Assembly (NCBI GenBank): GCA_000230955.3
Contig: CP007060.1
Span: 1,116,001-1,180,000, forward strand
Origin: Halobacterium sp. DL1
GTDB taxonomy: Archaea > Halobacteriota > Halobacteria > Halobacteriales > Halobacteriaceae
Reading direction: 5' to 3'
Length of the DNA stretch: 64,000 nucleotides
Position numbers and translations under genes: made by a program. The notes beneath the pieces were generated by a model. The model was not told where the DNA came from. It ran no database searches and saw nothing but the letters and a program-made list of their open reading frames with translations. This document shows, piece after piece, positions 1 to 8,784 of this stretch. Position 1 is the stretch's first letter; each line of letters starts with the position of its first letter.

Positions 1-2
1 CG

Positions 3-293
3 GAGTCCCGGCTCTGGCTCCTGGCCCTCGGCGCGCTCCTCGGCGACCTCGTCCTCACCTACTACGGCATCGCTCACGCCGGCCTGAACGAGGGTAATCC
101 GCTGGCCGCGACCGTGCTCGCGGGCCACGGCTACGCCGGCCTCGCCGCGATGAAGGTCGCCGCCTTCTCCATCGCCGCCGCCGGAAGACACGTCGTCCCG
201 CCCGCCTACCGCTGGATTGCGCCGGTCTGCCTCGCCGCGCCGTGGCTGCTCGCCGTCGCCGTGAACACCGCGCTCATTCTCGGGACGCTGTAG
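3..293 (+). CDS. DUF5658-like small membrane protein (5' truncated by window edge)
   Basis: The frame enters the window already open and ends at a TAG. The visible 96 residues are hydrophobic and form about three membrane segments. They carry the phrase YYGIAHAGLNEGNPLA, which I associate from memory with the archaeal DUF5658 family of small membrane proteins of unknown function; no search was done. The N-terminus lies outside the window. The last 20 bases overlap the end of the convergent DoxX gene. Codon use is strongly GC3-biased like its neighbours. No function can be assigned beyond an integral membrane protein. Confidence 0.7.
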   Translation, partial: ESRLWLLALGALLGDLVLTYYGIAHAGLNEGNPLAATVLAGHGYAGLAAMKVAAFSIAAAGRHVVPPAYRWIAPVCLAAPWLLAVAVNTALILGTL

Positions 294-726
294 AGCGCTC
301 CGGCCGCATCGCCGCCACGAACACCGCCCACGCGAGGCCCGCAAGACCCACGTCCCGGGCGACGATGTCTCCGAACTGGCCGGTGGTCACCCAGACGACG
401 GCCAGGTAGCCCAGCGTCGCGGTGAGCGAGACGGCCGCGACCAGCGACGCGAACGCGGTCGCACGGTCGTCGAGCAGGAGGGCGCCGAACAGCAGCTCGA
501 GGTAGCCGTTGACCACCATGAACGTGACCGGCGAGACGACGAGCCAGGCCGCGAGCCAGTCGGTGACGTACACCGCCCACGCGCCGGGGTCGAGCAGTTT
601 GTGCGCGCCCGCCGCCACCAGCATCGCGCCGAGTGCCCAGCGCGCGAGCGTCGCGGGGTCCGGCGAACGCACCGCGAGCGACACGACTCGGCCGTGAAGC
701 CGTCCCGCACTCCGCAATGGATTCAT
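274..726 (-). CDS. DoxX family membrane protein
   Basis: A protein of about 150 residues with four predicted membrane segments. The first contains the LGAMLVAAGAHKLLDPGAW stretch typical of DoxX/SURF4-like proteins, followed by a segment around VNGYLELLFGALLL. DoxX proteins are small quinone- or redox-linked membrane proteins whose biochemical role is often unknown. I chose the ATG at 726 over a GTG nine bases upstream because an AT-rich CCTTTC element lies about 27 nt before it on the minus strand, fitting a leaderless transcript. It converges on the preceding membrane gene with a 20-nt overlap. Family membership is fairly secure, function is not. Confidence 0.78.
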   Translation of the reverse strand: MNPLRSAGRLHGRVVSLAVRSPDPATLARWALGAMLVAAGAHKLLDPGAWAVYVTDWLAAWLVVSPVTFMVVNGYLELLFGALLLDDRATAFASLVAAVSLTATLGYLAVVWVTTGQFGDIVARDVGLAGLAWAVFVAAMRPERSTASRE

Positions 727-766
727 ACCTGTCACGAGGGCCTCTCGGGGGAAAGGTCTGGTTGCG

Positions 767-1231
767 CTACGCCGCGTTCTCGCGCTTCAGGGAGAGCACC
801 GTGCGTTCGAACTCGCAGACGAGCGGTTCGTCCTCGCGGTTCACTGCGAACACCTCGACGCGCATCGTGACGACGCCGCGCTCGCCGTCGCTGGTCTCGC
901 GCTTGTCCGTGACCGTCGACTGCACGCGGACGGTGTCGCCGTGGAAGACGGGGTTCGGGTGTTCGACGTCGTCGTAGGAGAGGTTGGCGACGATGGTGCC
1001 GTCCGTCGTCTCGGGGATGGTGATGCCGACGGCGAGGCTCATCGTGTAGAGGCCGTTGACGAGGCGCTCGCCGAACTGGGTGTCTTCGGCGAACGCGGCG
1101 TCGAGGTGCAGCGGCTGCTGGTTCATCGTCGTGTCGCAGAACTGCTGGTTGTCGGCCTCCGAGATGGTGCGCCGCCTGTCGTGTTCGATGGTCTCGCCCA
1201 CCTCGAACTCCTCGTAGTACAGCCCGGGCAT
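767..1231 (-). CDS. MaoC-family (hot-dog fold) enoyl-CoA hydratase-like protein
   Basis: A single-domain hot-dog-fold protein of 154 residues. It opens with YYEEFEVGETIEHDRRRTISEADNQQF in two overlapping halves, the usual start of MaoC dehydratases. The central segment has the pattern D-x(n)-PLHLDAAFA and FGERLVNGLYTMSL that in this family supplies the catalytic Asp/His and acyl-CoA tunnel. Known members hydrate enoyl-CoA or mesaconyl-CoA, but haloarchaeal mesaconyl-CoA hydratases are larger, so the substrate is open. The ATG at 1231 is preferred to a start 27 nt upstream because a TTTTGG element lies about 27 nt before it. A CitE-like lyase and glutamate dehydrogenase follow downstream on the opposite strand. 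Confidence 0.82.
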   Translation of the reverse strand: MPGLYYEEFEVGETIEHDRRRTISEADNQQFCDTTMNQQPLHLDAAFAEDTQFGERLVNGLYTMSLAVGITIPETTDGTIVANLSYDDVEHPNPVFHGDTVRVQSTVTDKRETSDGERGVVTMRVEVFAVNREDEPLVCEFERTVLSLKRENAA

Positions 1232-1377
1232 ACGGGAGGCGTCGTAACGGCAGGCCAAAACGACTCCGGTACTCGAGCCCGCAGACCGACAGCTCCGGGC
1301 TGACCGACCAGACGGACGGAAGATTGAGTGAGTGCGAGGCGAGTGCTTATCACGCAGCTAGGGCGAACCACAGTCCG

Positions 1378-1722
1378 ATGACCGACTGGGAGCGCGTGAG
1401 AGCGGAGCTCCGCGAGGTGGGCTACCAGGGATTCGAGTACGACACCGGGCGAACGGCTGTGCCGGGGTTGAACGGGGAGTGGGTGGTCGGTGAGGTCCCC
1501 CGCGAGCGTGGCCAGAAGCGGGAGAACCAGTCACTCCTGTTGCGGATTCTCGACGCCCTCCCGGGCAGCGGCGGCGCCGTGACCACCGACTCGGAAGCCG
1601 CCCCGCACCCCCTCCGGCAGATCGCGTAAAGTGAGGGGCTGGACGTCGTGGTCGTCAGCGTGGACGAGGAGACGGTGCAGATCGCGCTCTGCGACCCACG
1701 CGAGCAGGATTCCCGCCCGTAG
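1378..1722 (+). pseudogene. small acidic protein gene interrupted by an in-frame TAA
   Basis: An ATG, with a TATA-like GCTTATCA about 27 nt upstream, opens a frame beginning MTDWERVRAELREVGYQG that stops at TAA (1627-1629) after 83 codons. The same frame then stays open for 30 more codons to TAG at 1720-1722. These codons are almost all G/C-ending and translate to SEGLDVVVVSVDEETVQIAL followed by CDPREQ, the style of a haloarchaeal beta-strand region. The simplest reading is an intact gene of about 114 codons broken by one nonsense change. Alternatively the 83-residue product is the genuine protein and the rest is untranslated. I do not recognise the family. It sits between the MaoC-like gene and the CitE-like gene. 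Confidence 0.5.
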
Positions 1723-1837
1723 GTCACGTTCCACACTCGATGGCTATCGTGCGCTCCTGTGCCGAGCCGGGACCGAGTGCTGATAGCGGCGGCAGCGACT
1801 GGTAAAGCTACAAGGGCGCGGGAAGCGGGCTTCGAGT

Positions 1838-2698
1838 ATGGTCAGACGAAGCGTGCTGTTCTCGCCGGGGGACCGTCCGGAGATGCTGCGGAAGGCGCCC
1901 GGGACTGGCGCCGACGTGGTGGTGTTCGACCTCGAGGACGCAGTCGCGCCGGGGCGCAAGGACGAGGCCCGCGAGGCCGTCCGCGCGGTGCTCGTCGACC
2001 CCGCGTTCGACCCGGATTGCGAGGTCTGCGTGCGCGTCAACCCCGTCGGAGCGGGCGCGGGCGACGACGTCGAGGCGGTGTTCGCGAGGGACGCCGGCGC
2101 CGACGCCGTGATGCTGCCGAAGGCCGCTGCAGCGGACGACGCGACGACGCTCGCCCGCTTGCTCGACGAGCACGACAGCGACCCGCCCGTGCTGGCGCTC
2201 GTCGAATCGGCCCGAGGGGTGCTGAACGCAGCGGAGATAGCGGCCGCGAACCCGACGGACGCGCTGGTGTTCGGCGCGGAGGACCTCTCGGCGGACGTGG
2301 GCGCGACCCGGACCGACGAGGGGACGGAGGTGCTCTACGCGCGCGAACACGTCGTGCTCGCGGCAAGCGCTGCCGGCGTGGACGCCATCGACACAGTGTA
2401 CACGGACATCGAGGACACCGAAGGACTGGCCGAGGAGACGCGGTTCGCCGCCGGCCTCGGCTTCGACGGGAAGATGGCGATTCACCCCGGCCAGGTCGCT
2501 CCGATCAACGACGCGTTCACACCCGACCCGGCGGACGTCGAGTGGGCAGACCGCGTGCTCGAAGCCAAGCGCGAGGCCGACGCCGAGGACCGTGGCGTGT
2601 TCCGAGTGAACGGCGAGATGGTCGACGCGCCCCTCGTCGCGCAGGCAGAACGCGTCATGGAACGGGCGCGAGCGGCAGGCAGTTCCGACGAGTCCTAA
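1838..2698 (+). CDS. citE: HpcH/HpaI aldolase / citrate lyase beta (CitE)-like acyl-CoA lyase
   Basis: A 286-residue TIM-barrel protein of the CitE/malyl-CoA lyase family, the expected length. It starts RRSVLFSPGDRPEMLRKA, has FDLEDAVAPGRKDEAR (metal-binding region) near residue 30, the LPKAAAADDATTLARLL strand-helix, LALVESARGVLNA with its conserved Glu, and FGAEDLSADVG with the second acidic metal ligand. Family members cleave or condense malyl-CoA, beta-methylmalyl-CoA or citramalyl-CoA using Mg2+. The MaoC-like gene nearby and glutamate dehydrogenase 72 nt downstream fit C4/C5 acyl-CoA and glutamate metabolism, but the exact substrate is inferred. The glutamate mutase genes of the methylaspartate cycle are not in this window, so that pathway is not shown. 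Confidence 0.85.
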   Translation: MVRRSVLFSPGDRPEMLRKAPGTGADVVVFDLEDAVAPGRKDEAREAVRAVLVDPAFDPDCEVCVRVNPVGAGAGDDVEAVFARDAGADAVMLPKAAAADDATTLARLLDEHDSDPPVLALVESARGVLNAAEIAAANPTDALVFGAEDLSADVGATRTDEGTEVLYAREHVVLAASAAGVDAIDTVYTDIEDTEGLAEETRFAAGLGFDGKMAIHPGQVAPINDAFTPDPADVEWADRVLEAKREADAEDRGVFRVNGEMVDAPLVAQAERVMERARAAGSSDES

Positions 2699-2770
2699 AA
2701 TGCCTTAAATTGAATATTACCAATGGGGATTCCGCCACGCTTTTGCTGACCCCAGAAGTCGATTCACACG

Positions 2771-4024
2771 ATGACAGAGACCAACCCGTTCGAGAGTCTG
2801 CAGGAGCAACTCGACGACGCGAGCGAGTTCCTGGACGTCGAGGAGGACGTCCTGGAGCGCCTGAAACGGCCCGAACGCGTGCTGGAGACGACGCTCTCGG
2901 TGGAGATGGACGACGGCAACATCGAGACGTTCAAAGCGTTCCGCTCGCAGTTCAACGGCGACCGGGGCCCGTACAAGGGTGGTATCCGCTACCACCCGGG
3001 CGTCTCCCGCGACGAAGTGAAGGCGCTCTCGGGCTGGATGGTGTACAAGACGGCGGTCGTCGACATCCCGTACGGCGGCGGGAAGGGCGGCATCGTCATC
3101 GAACCCGACGACTACAGCGAGAGCGAGCTCGAACGTATCACGCGAGCGTTCGCGAAGGAACTGCGCCCGTTCATCGGCGTGGACAAGGACATTCCGGCGC
3201 CCGACGTCAATACGGGCCAGCGCGAGATGAACTGGATCAAAGACACCTACGAGACCCTCGAGAACACCACCGAACCCGGCGTCATCACCGGGAAGTCCCC
3301 GAAGAACGGCGGGAGCCTGGGTCGCGTCGAGGCCACGGGCCGTTCGACGATGTTCGCCGCCCGCGAGATCTTCGACTACCTCGACCGCGACATCGAGGGC
3401 GCCTCGGTCGCCGTGCAGGGCTACGGCAACGCCGGCTGGATTGCCGCCAAACTCATCGAGGACCTCGGCGGGAACGTCGTTGCCGTCTCCGACTCCTCGG
3501 GCGCCATCCACAACGCGGACGGGCTCGACACCCGCGCTGTCAAGGAGTTCAAGCGTGAGACCGGCAGCGTCTCCGGCTACGACGCCGCCACAGAGGAGTT
3601 CACGAACGAGGACCTGCTCACCCTCGACGTCGACCTCCTGGTGCCCGCCGCGCTGGAGAACGCCATCGACGGCGACCTCGCCCACGACGTCCAGGCCGAC
3701 GTCGTCGTCGAAGCCGCCAACGGCCCGCTCACGCCGGACGCGGACGACGTGCTCACGGAGCGCGACGTCCACGTCGTCCCGGACATCCTCGCGAACGCGG
3801 GCGGCGTCACCGTCTCGTACTTCGAGTGGGTGCAGAACCGCCAGCGCTTCCAGTGGACCGAGGAGCGCGTCAACGAGGAACTCGAGGCCATCATCACGGA
3901 CGCCTTCGACGCGATGACCGACGCCTACGAGGACAACGAGCTGTCGAATTTCCGCACCGCAGCCTACGTCGTCTCCATCCAGCGTGTCGCCGACTCCTTC
4001 GAGGAGAGCGGTAGCTGGCCGTAA
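2771..4024 (+). CDS. gdhA: glutamate dehydrogenase (Glu/Leu/Phe/Val dehydrogenase family)
   Basis: A 417-residue protein, the full length of hexameric archaeal glutamate dehydrogenases. It interconverts glutamate with 2-oxoglutarate plus ammonia. The substrate domain shows the family signature around [12 protein letters not shown], with the catalytic Lys, followed by IPAPDVNT and WIKDTYETL. The Rossmann domain starts near residue 210 with [14 protein letters not shown], and the C-terminal part contains [10 protein letters not shown] and [19 protein letters not shown] versus NADP preference cannot be fixed by eye. A weak TATA-like CTTTTG lies about 28 nt upstream of the ATG, suggesting its own leaderless promoter. 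A GC-rich hairpin follows the stop codon. Confidence 0.95.
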   Translation: MTETNPFESLQEQLDDASEFLDVEEDVLERLKRPERVLETTLSVEMDDGNIETFKAFRSQFNGDRGPYKGGIRYHPGVSRDEVKALSGWMVYKTAVVDIPYGGGKGGIVIEPDDYSESELERITRAFAKELRPFIGVDKDIPAPDVNTGQREMNWIKDTYETLENTTEPGVITGKSPKNGGSLGRVEATGRSTMFAAREIFDYLDRDIEGASVAVQGYGNAGWIAAKLIEDLGGNVVAVSDSSGAIHNADGLDTRAVKEFKRETGSVSGYDAATEEFTNEDLLTLDVDLLVPAALENAIDGDLAHDVQADVVVEAANGPLTPDADDVLTERDVHVVPDILANAGGVTVSYFEWVQNRQRFQWTEERVNEELEAIITDAFDAMTDAYEDNELSNFRTAAYVVSIQRVADSFEESGSWP

Positions 4025-4055
4025 CGCGGGCACCGAACACGCTCTCGAACGCACG

Positions 4056-4075
4056 CGGCGGCGCCGACGCCGCCG
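4056..4075 (+). terminator. GC-rich hairpin after gdhA, possible terminator
   Basis: A perfect 8-bp inverted repeat (CGGCGGCG / CGCCGCCG) with a four-base loop, 31 nt after the glutamate dehydrogenase stop. It is followed by a moderately T-rich stretch (GGTTCTTCTGTGG). Archaeal termination relies mainly on T-runs rather than hairpins, so this is only a candidate 3'-end structure. Confidence 0.3.
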
Positions 4076-4232
4076 TAGGCTGGTTCTTCTGTGGTTATCC
4101 CGACGCGACCGGCGCCCAAATTCGGGCAAACTGGCAGTAACGTCGGTCTATCGCCCGAATTCTGGCGGTTGTATCCTGTCTGGATGGCTATGTGTGATAT
4201 AACAATCACTGGTGGAGCCCCTCCCAGTGAGC

Positions 4233-5372
4233 ATGAGTGGGCAGTCTTCTGGCGGAGTCACTGTAGTCGAAGACGGGAAGTACACGGTCCGAGCGTACGA
4301 ATCTCGAGACCTCGATGGCGTCCACGCGCTCTCGGAGCTGGTTTGGGGGAGCGACCGGAGCGTCGAGTGGCTCGCGTACCGCTACGAGACCAACCCGTAC
4401 CGCGACGGCCCACCGATGGTCGTCGCCGAGACGGACGGCCACGTGGTCGGTGCCCGGCCGTTCGTCCCGCTGCCGATGCGGGTCGGGCACACCGACGTCA
4501 CCGCCGTCTACCTCGGCAACCTGATGGTTCACCCCGAGCACCGGCGCCAGGGGCTGTTCACGCGGATGACCGAACTCGCGACAGAGCTGTACGCCGACAC
4601 CGACAGCGACTTCTTCTTCAACTTCGCGAACGAGCGTTCGGCGCCCGGCTACCGGAAACTCGACTTCGAGGCGGTCGCGACCGGGCCAGAGAAGCAGTTC
4701 CGCGTCCAGAATCCCGGGCAGGTCGTCCGGGACCGGATGCGGCTTCCCGCCGGGCGCTACCTCGGGGTGGCCGCCGACGCCGCGATGGACTCCTACCTCT
4801 CGCTCCGGCGGCGCGGCCCCACCCGGGCGGGGTACGAGGTCGAGCGGCTGTCGGGCATCCCCGCCGAACTGGTGGCCGAGCTGTACGAGGCCGACCACCC
4901 GACCGCATTGCACACGCGTCGCGAGGAGACGTTCTACCGCTGGCTGGCCAACGGGCCATACTGGGAGTACGAGACCTACGTCGCGTCGAGCGACGGCACC
5001 CCGGCCGCCGCCGTCGTCGTGCGGCGGCGTTCCCTGCGCCGGGACGGCGACGTCTGGCTGGTCGACGCGGTGCCCCCGAACTCCGGCGAGCACCGGGCGG
5101 CGTTCAGGGCGGTGCTGGACTCGGTGCTGGCAGACCACCGGGAGGCCCGTGTCATCTCCGTGCTCGGTCCAGTCGTCCACGAGCAACTGTTCTCCGAGGA
5201 GACGCTACGGGAGTACGGGTTCCTCTCCTCGACGCATCCGCTGCTGTCGAGGCTCGTGGGTAGAGACGACACGATGTTCTTCCACTCACTCGGCGGCCAC
5301 ACCGAGGGGGTCCCTACTGTCGGTGGCGTCGACTTGCGAAACCCGGAGAACTGGGCGCTGCGAGTGAGCTAG
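4233..5372 (+). CDS. GNAT family N-acetyltransferase, two-domain Eis-like
   Basis: A protein of 379 residues. The N-terminal GNAT domain contains the acetyl-CoA binding pattern VYLGNLMVHPEHRRQGLFTRM, with the R-R-Q-G-L turn that holds the pyrophosphate. It is followed by a long C-terminal region that looks like a second, degenerate GNAT fold, as in the Eis/enhanced intracellular survival group. The acceptor substrate is unknown. A TATA-like GATATAAC about 27-30 nt before the ATG at 4233 supports this start over an in-frame GTG at 4212. It is monocistronic and converges on the aminotransferase gene, whose 3' end lies 19 nt away. Confidence 0.82.
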   Translation: MSGQSSGGVTVVEDGKYTVRAYESRDLDGVHALSELVWGSDRSVEWLAYRYETNPYRDGPPMVVAETDGHVVGARPFVPLPMRVGHTDVTAVYLGNLMVHPEHRRQGLFTRMTELATELYADTDSDFFFNFANERSAPGYRKLDFEAVATGPEKQFRVQNPGQVVRDRMRLPAGRYLGVAADAAMDSYLSLRRRGPTRAGYEVERLSGIPAELVAELYEADHPTALHTRREETFYRWLANGPYWEYETYVASSDGTPAAAVVVRRRSLRRDGDVWLVDAVPPNSGEHRAAFRAVLDSVLADHREARVISVLGPVVHEQLFSEETLREYGFLSSTHPLLSRLVGRDDTMFFHSLGGHTEGVPTVGGVDLRNPENWALRVS

Positions 5373-5391
5373 GTGAAGACCGGCTGTCTCG

Positions 5392-6534
5392 CTACAGGTA
5401 GCCCGCGTCGGCGAGTCGCTCGACGGCCTCCTCGAGTCGTTCGGTGCTCGCGGCGTAGGATAGTCGCGCGTAGCCCGGTGCGCCGAACGCGCTGCCGGGG
5501 ACGGTGGCGACGTGGGCGTCCTTCAGCGCGTCCTGGCACCACTGTTGGTCGTTCTCGTCCACGGGAAGCATCAGGTAGAACGCGCCGTCCGGCGTGGAGA
5601 CGTCCTTCCCGTGTTCCTCGAAGAGGTCCAGGAGGCGGTCCCGGCGCGATTCGAAGGCGTCGACCATCTCGTCGATGGCGTCGTCGGTGTTCTCGAGGGC
5701 TTCGACGCCGGCGTGCTGGACGAAGTTCGTCGCCGAGGAGACGGAGTGCGACTGGACCTTTCCGGCCTGGGAAATCACGTCCTCGGGCGCCGCGAGGTAG
5801 CCGAGGCGCCAGCCGGTCATCGAGTACGCCTTCGAGAAGCCGTTGATGGTGACCGTGCGCTCGAACATCCCGTCGAGGCCCGCGAGGCTGACGTGCTCCT
5901 CGCCGTAGTTGATGTGCTGGTAGATCTCGTCGGAGACGACGGTGACGTCGTGGTCGACGGCGAGGTCCCGGACGCCCTCCATGGCGGCCCGCGAGTAGAC
6001 CGCACCGGTCGGGTTGCTCGGCGAGTTCACGACGAGCAGGTCGGTGTCGTCCGAGACCGCCTCGGAGAGGTCGTCGAGGGCGGGTTCAAGCTGGAAGTCG
6101 TGGGGCGCGAGGTCGACGCGGTTCAGCTCCGCGCCAGCGAGTTTCGCCATCGCCTCGTAGGACACCCACGCGGGGTCTAGCAGGACGACCTCGCTGCCCT
6201 CCTGGACGAGCGTCTGGAACGTCTCGAAGAGGGCCTGTTTGGCGCCCGGCGTGACGATGACGTTGTCAGCCTCGTAGTCGAGGCCGTCCTCGCGGAGCTC
6301 CGCGGCGATGCCCTCGCGGAGCGCCGGGATGCCGTTGGACGGGGCGTAGCCGGTCTCTCCGGCGTCCATCGCGGCCTTCCCAGCCTCGGTGACGTTCTCC
6401 GGCGTGGCGAAGTCCGGTTCGCCCACCGAGAGGTCGACGACGTCCACGCCGTCGGCCGCCAGCTCGCTCGCGAGGTTGCTCACGGCGAGCGTCGCGCTCG
6501 GTTCCACCCTGGTGACGCGGTCGGTGAAGTTCAC
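5392..6534 (-). CDS. aspC: class I/II pyridoxal-phosphate aminotransferase (aspartate aminotransferase type)
   Basis: A 380-residue fold-type I aminotransferase. Visible landmarks in order are the LSVGEPDFATPENV substrate loop, YAPSNGIPALREGIA, VTPGAKQALFE that binds the phosphate, NSPSNPTGAVYS with the Asn that contacts PLP, SDEIYQHINYG with the PLP-nitrogen Asp, and INGFSKAYSMTGWRLGY with the Schiff-base Lys. A C-terminal YARLSYA supplies the carboxylate-binding Arg. This is the archaeal aspC/Ib subgroup, which transfers amino groups between aspartate or related amino acids and 2-oxoglutarate. Its ATG overlaps the stop of ribH by 4 nt (ATGA), so the two genes are transcribed together from the ribH promoter. 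Confidence 0.92.
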   Translation of the reverse strand: MNFTDRVTRVEPSATLAVSNLASELAADGVDVVDLSVGEPDFATPENVTEAGKAAMDAGETGYAPSNGIPALREGIAAELREDGLDYEADNVIVTPGAKQALFETFQTLVQEGSEVVLLDPAWVSYEAMAKLAGAELNRVDLAPHDFQLEPALDDLSEAVSDDTDLLVVNSPSNPTGAVYSRAAMEGVRDLAVDHDVTVVSDEIYQHINYGEEHVSLAGLDGMFERTVTINGFSKAYSMTGWRLGYLAAPEDVISQAGKVQSHSVSSATNFVQHAGVEALENTDDAIDEMVDAFESRRDRLLDLFEEHGKDVSTPDGAFYLMLPVDENDQQWCQDALKDAHVATVPGSAFGAPGYARLSYAASTERLEEAVERLADAGYL

Positions 6535-6932
6535 AGTGCCTCCGCGAGGTGTACTGCGCCGTCTATCGCTTCCGCGCCCTTCGCGACGCGCTCGTGGGCC
6601 TCGGCACCGGACATTCCGGGGCCGGAGACGCCGAGCGTGACCGGGGTGTCGCGGTCGAGGCTCACGTCGGTGAGCTTCTGGGCGGTTGCGTGACCGATGA
6701 CCTGGTCGTGGTCCGTGTCACCGGTGACGATCGCGCCCAGCACGGCGACCGCGTCGACCCGGTCGCGTCGAGCGAGTCGGTCGGCAGCCAGCGGCGCGTC
6801 GTAGACGCCCGGGACGCGGACCGTCTCGACGACCTCCGCGCCGGCGCCGTCGGCCGCGTCCTGGGCGGCAGACTCCATCTGTTCGGTGACGCTGCGGTTG
6901 AACTCCGCAACGACGAGACCGAGACGTACCAT
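6531..6932 (-). CDS. ribH: 6,7-dimethyl-8-ribityllumazine synthase
   Basis: A 133-residue protein, the short archaeal length. It condenses 5-amino-6-ribitylamino-uracil with 3,4-dihydroxy-2-butanone 4-phosphate in the penultimate step of riboflavin synthesis. The start VRLGLVVAEFNRSVTEQM matches the family's phosphate-binding beginning. Later come VPGVYDAPLAADRL and AVLGAIVTGDTDHDQV, with the catalytic His region. The start at 6932 is chosen by this homology and by a TTTATCC element about 27 nt upstream on the minus strand. The aspC gene overlaps it by 4 nt downstream, so they form a two-gene operon. Confidence 0.92.
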   Translation of the reverse strand: MVRLGLVVAEFNRSVTEQMESAAQDAADGAGAEVVETVRVPGVYDAPLAADRLARRDRVDAVAVLGAIVTGDTDHDQVIGHATAQKLTDVSLDRDTPVTLGVSGPGMSGAEAHERVAKGAEAIDGAVHLAEAL

Positions 6933-7044
6933 GGGCGTTGGGTCGCCCGGAGCGGATAAAGGCCTACCGTTCTCGGGGAACGTTCGGGCGTCGACGGACA
7001 CGGAAAGCTTGTATGTACCCCGTTCCGTTGAGCGTACACGAAGC

Positions 7045-8727
7045 ATGGTTTCCGTGACCGGCCGCCGTCGCCGCAGGGTCGTCGTCGCCGTCGCCGCAGC
7101 CACACTACTCGCCCTCCTCGTGCGGTTCGCCTTCCTCGGTGACCGCGTCTTCCACTGGGACGAGGGGCGGGTCGGCTACTGGATTCTCCAGTACCAGGCC
7201 ACCGGCGAGTGGGAGTACCGCGCAATCGTCCACGGCCCGTTCCTCTTCCACGTCAACGAGTTCCTCTTCGGCGTGTTCGGCCGCTCGGACGCCGTCGCCC
7301 GAGGCGTCGTCGCGCTCGTCGGCGGTCTCTTCCCGCTGACGGCGTTGCTGTTCCGCACGCGCCTCGACGACATCGAGACCGTGGCGCTGGCGGGCCTGTT
7401 CGCGCTGAACCCGGTGCTCGTCTACTACTCGCGGTTCATGCGCAACGACGTGCTCGTCGCGGCGTTCGCCGTCACCGCGTTCGGACTCGTCGTCCGCGCG
7501 GTCGACACCCGGAGTGGCGGCTCGCTCGTCGCCGCCGGCGCCTTCCTCGGACTCGCGTTCACCACGAAGGAGAACGCCCTCGTCTACCTCGGGATGTTCG
7601 TCGGGGCGACCGCGCTGTTGTTCGACGCGCGCCTGTTCACCGCCCGCGAGCGCGGCGAGACGTGGGAGTCGGTCGCCCACGACTACGTTCGCCACGCGGG
7701 TCGTGGGCTGTTCGCGTGGCGGCGAGCGCTCGTCGGGGCGCTCCTCGCCTTCCTCGCCGTCGTCGTGGTCTTCTACGCGCCTCGGCCCGCGTTCTACGAG
7801 GCGTTCGGCGACCCCACCCGCCTCCCCGGCGTGCTGGCGGCCGGCACGCTGGGCGCCTGGGAGCAGTTCTGGGGCACGTGGGGAACCAGCGGCGTCTCCC
7901 GGGACCACAGCTACATCGACTTCCTCGAACACGCCGTGCGGACCATCGGCAGCACCTCGCTGATGCTGACCGGCGCGGCCGTGTTCGGCTTCCTCGCCGA
8001 GCGGTACGTCGCCGACGAGCCCCGGGACCTCGTGCTGTTCGCCGGCTACTGGGCGGCGGCGAGCCTCCTCGTCTACCCCGCCGTCACGGACATCTCGGGC
8101 CACTGGTCGGTGACCCACGCCATCGTCCCGATGGCGATTCCCGCGGCAGTGGGCTTCCGCATCGTCGCCAGACTGGGGCTGTCGGCGCTCCAGTCGAGGG
8201 ACCGAGTCGGCGTCGGCCTGGCGGCGCTCGTCCTCGTCGCGGCCGTCGCCCAGATGGGCGTCGTCACCGCCGAGACGTCGTACCTGATGCCCCAGGACGA
8301 CGACAACGACCTGGTGCAGTTCGGTCAGCCGGCTAGCGAGATGGGTGAGACGCTGGCGACCGTCGAATCCGTCGCCGAGTCGTACGACGACGGGACGGAC
8401 GTGCTCTTCTACGGCGGCCACTTCCACGTGCGCGGCGAGTACGACGAGACGTCGCCGGGGAGCGTCGGCGGGACGAACTGGTTCAACCGCCTCCCGCTGA
8501 ACTGGTATCTCGAACGGGCCGACGCACAGACCGACTCGACGCTAGTCGCGTCGGCGGCCCAGCAGACCGACGCACCGGTGGTCATCGCACGAGCCAGCCA
8601 CTACGACGACCTGGCGCCGACGCTCTCCGAACGCGGCTACACGAGCTGGACGTACGAGCTCACCTCGACGAACACGCTGTTCGTCGTGTTCGTCGACGAG
8701 GACGCGCCGGGATACACACGTTCGTGA
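7045..8727 (+). CDS. Agl23-like flippase-activity-associated membrane protein (TIGR03663 type)
   Basis: A 560-residue polytopic membrane protein with about ten to twelve hydrophobic segments, ending in a soluble domain of about 150 residues. The first extracytoplasmic loop carries HWDEGRVGYWILQYQATGE, a signature I associate with the TIGR03663/Agl23 family. It resembles the acidic loop of GT-C glycosyltransferases. Agl23-type proteins are linked in haloarchaea to N-glycosylation, but a direct activity is not established. A TATA-like GTATGT element lies about 30 nt before the ATG. It is divergent from ribH-aspC and is followed by the purine genes, which look unrelated in function. Confidence 0.82.
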   Translation: MVSVTGRRRRRVVVAVAAATLLALLVRFAFLGDRVFHWDEGRVGYWILQYQATGEWEYRAIVHGPFLFHVNEFLFGVFGRSDAVARGVVALVGGLFPLTALLFRTRLDDIETVALAGLFALNPVLVYYSRFMRNDVLVAAFAVTAFGLVVRAVDTRSGGSLVAAGAFLGLAFTTKENALVYLGMFVGATALLFDARLFTARERGETWESVAHDYVRHAGRGLFAWRRALVGALLAFLAVVVVFYAPRPAFYEAFGDPTRLPGVLAAGTLGAWEQFWGTWGTSGVSRDHSYIDFLEHAVRTIGSTSLMLTGAAVFGFLAERYVADEPRDLVLFAGYWAAASLLVYPAVTDISGHWSVTHAIVPMAIPAAVGFRIVARLGLSALQSRDRVGVGLAALVLVAAVAQMGVVTAETSYLMPQDDDNDLVQFGQPASEMGETLATVESVAESYDDGTDVLFYGGHFHVRGEYDETSPGSVGGTNWFNRLPLNWYLERADAQTDSTLVASAAQQTDAPVVIARASHYDDLAPTLSERGYTSWTYELTSTNTLFVVFVDEDAPGYTRS

Positions 8728-8784
8728 CCACTCGACCGTCGCGTTCGGCAATTCTTATGCAGGAGTAGGCCCGACTGTGGCGCA

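Noticed and set aside
1759-3558. 599-residue plus-strand frame over the CitE-like gene and gdhA
   Set aside because: Composition is almost only Arg, Gly, Ala and Pro. The correct frames give clear CitE and glutamate dehydrogenase motifs.
767-4024. A methylaspartate-cycle operon (MaoC hydratase, CitE lyase, glutamate dehydrogenase)
   Set aside because: The diagnostic genes, glutamate mutase and methylaspartate ammonia-lyase, are not here, the MaoC protein is shorter than known mesaconyl-CoA hydratases, and it lies on the other strand.
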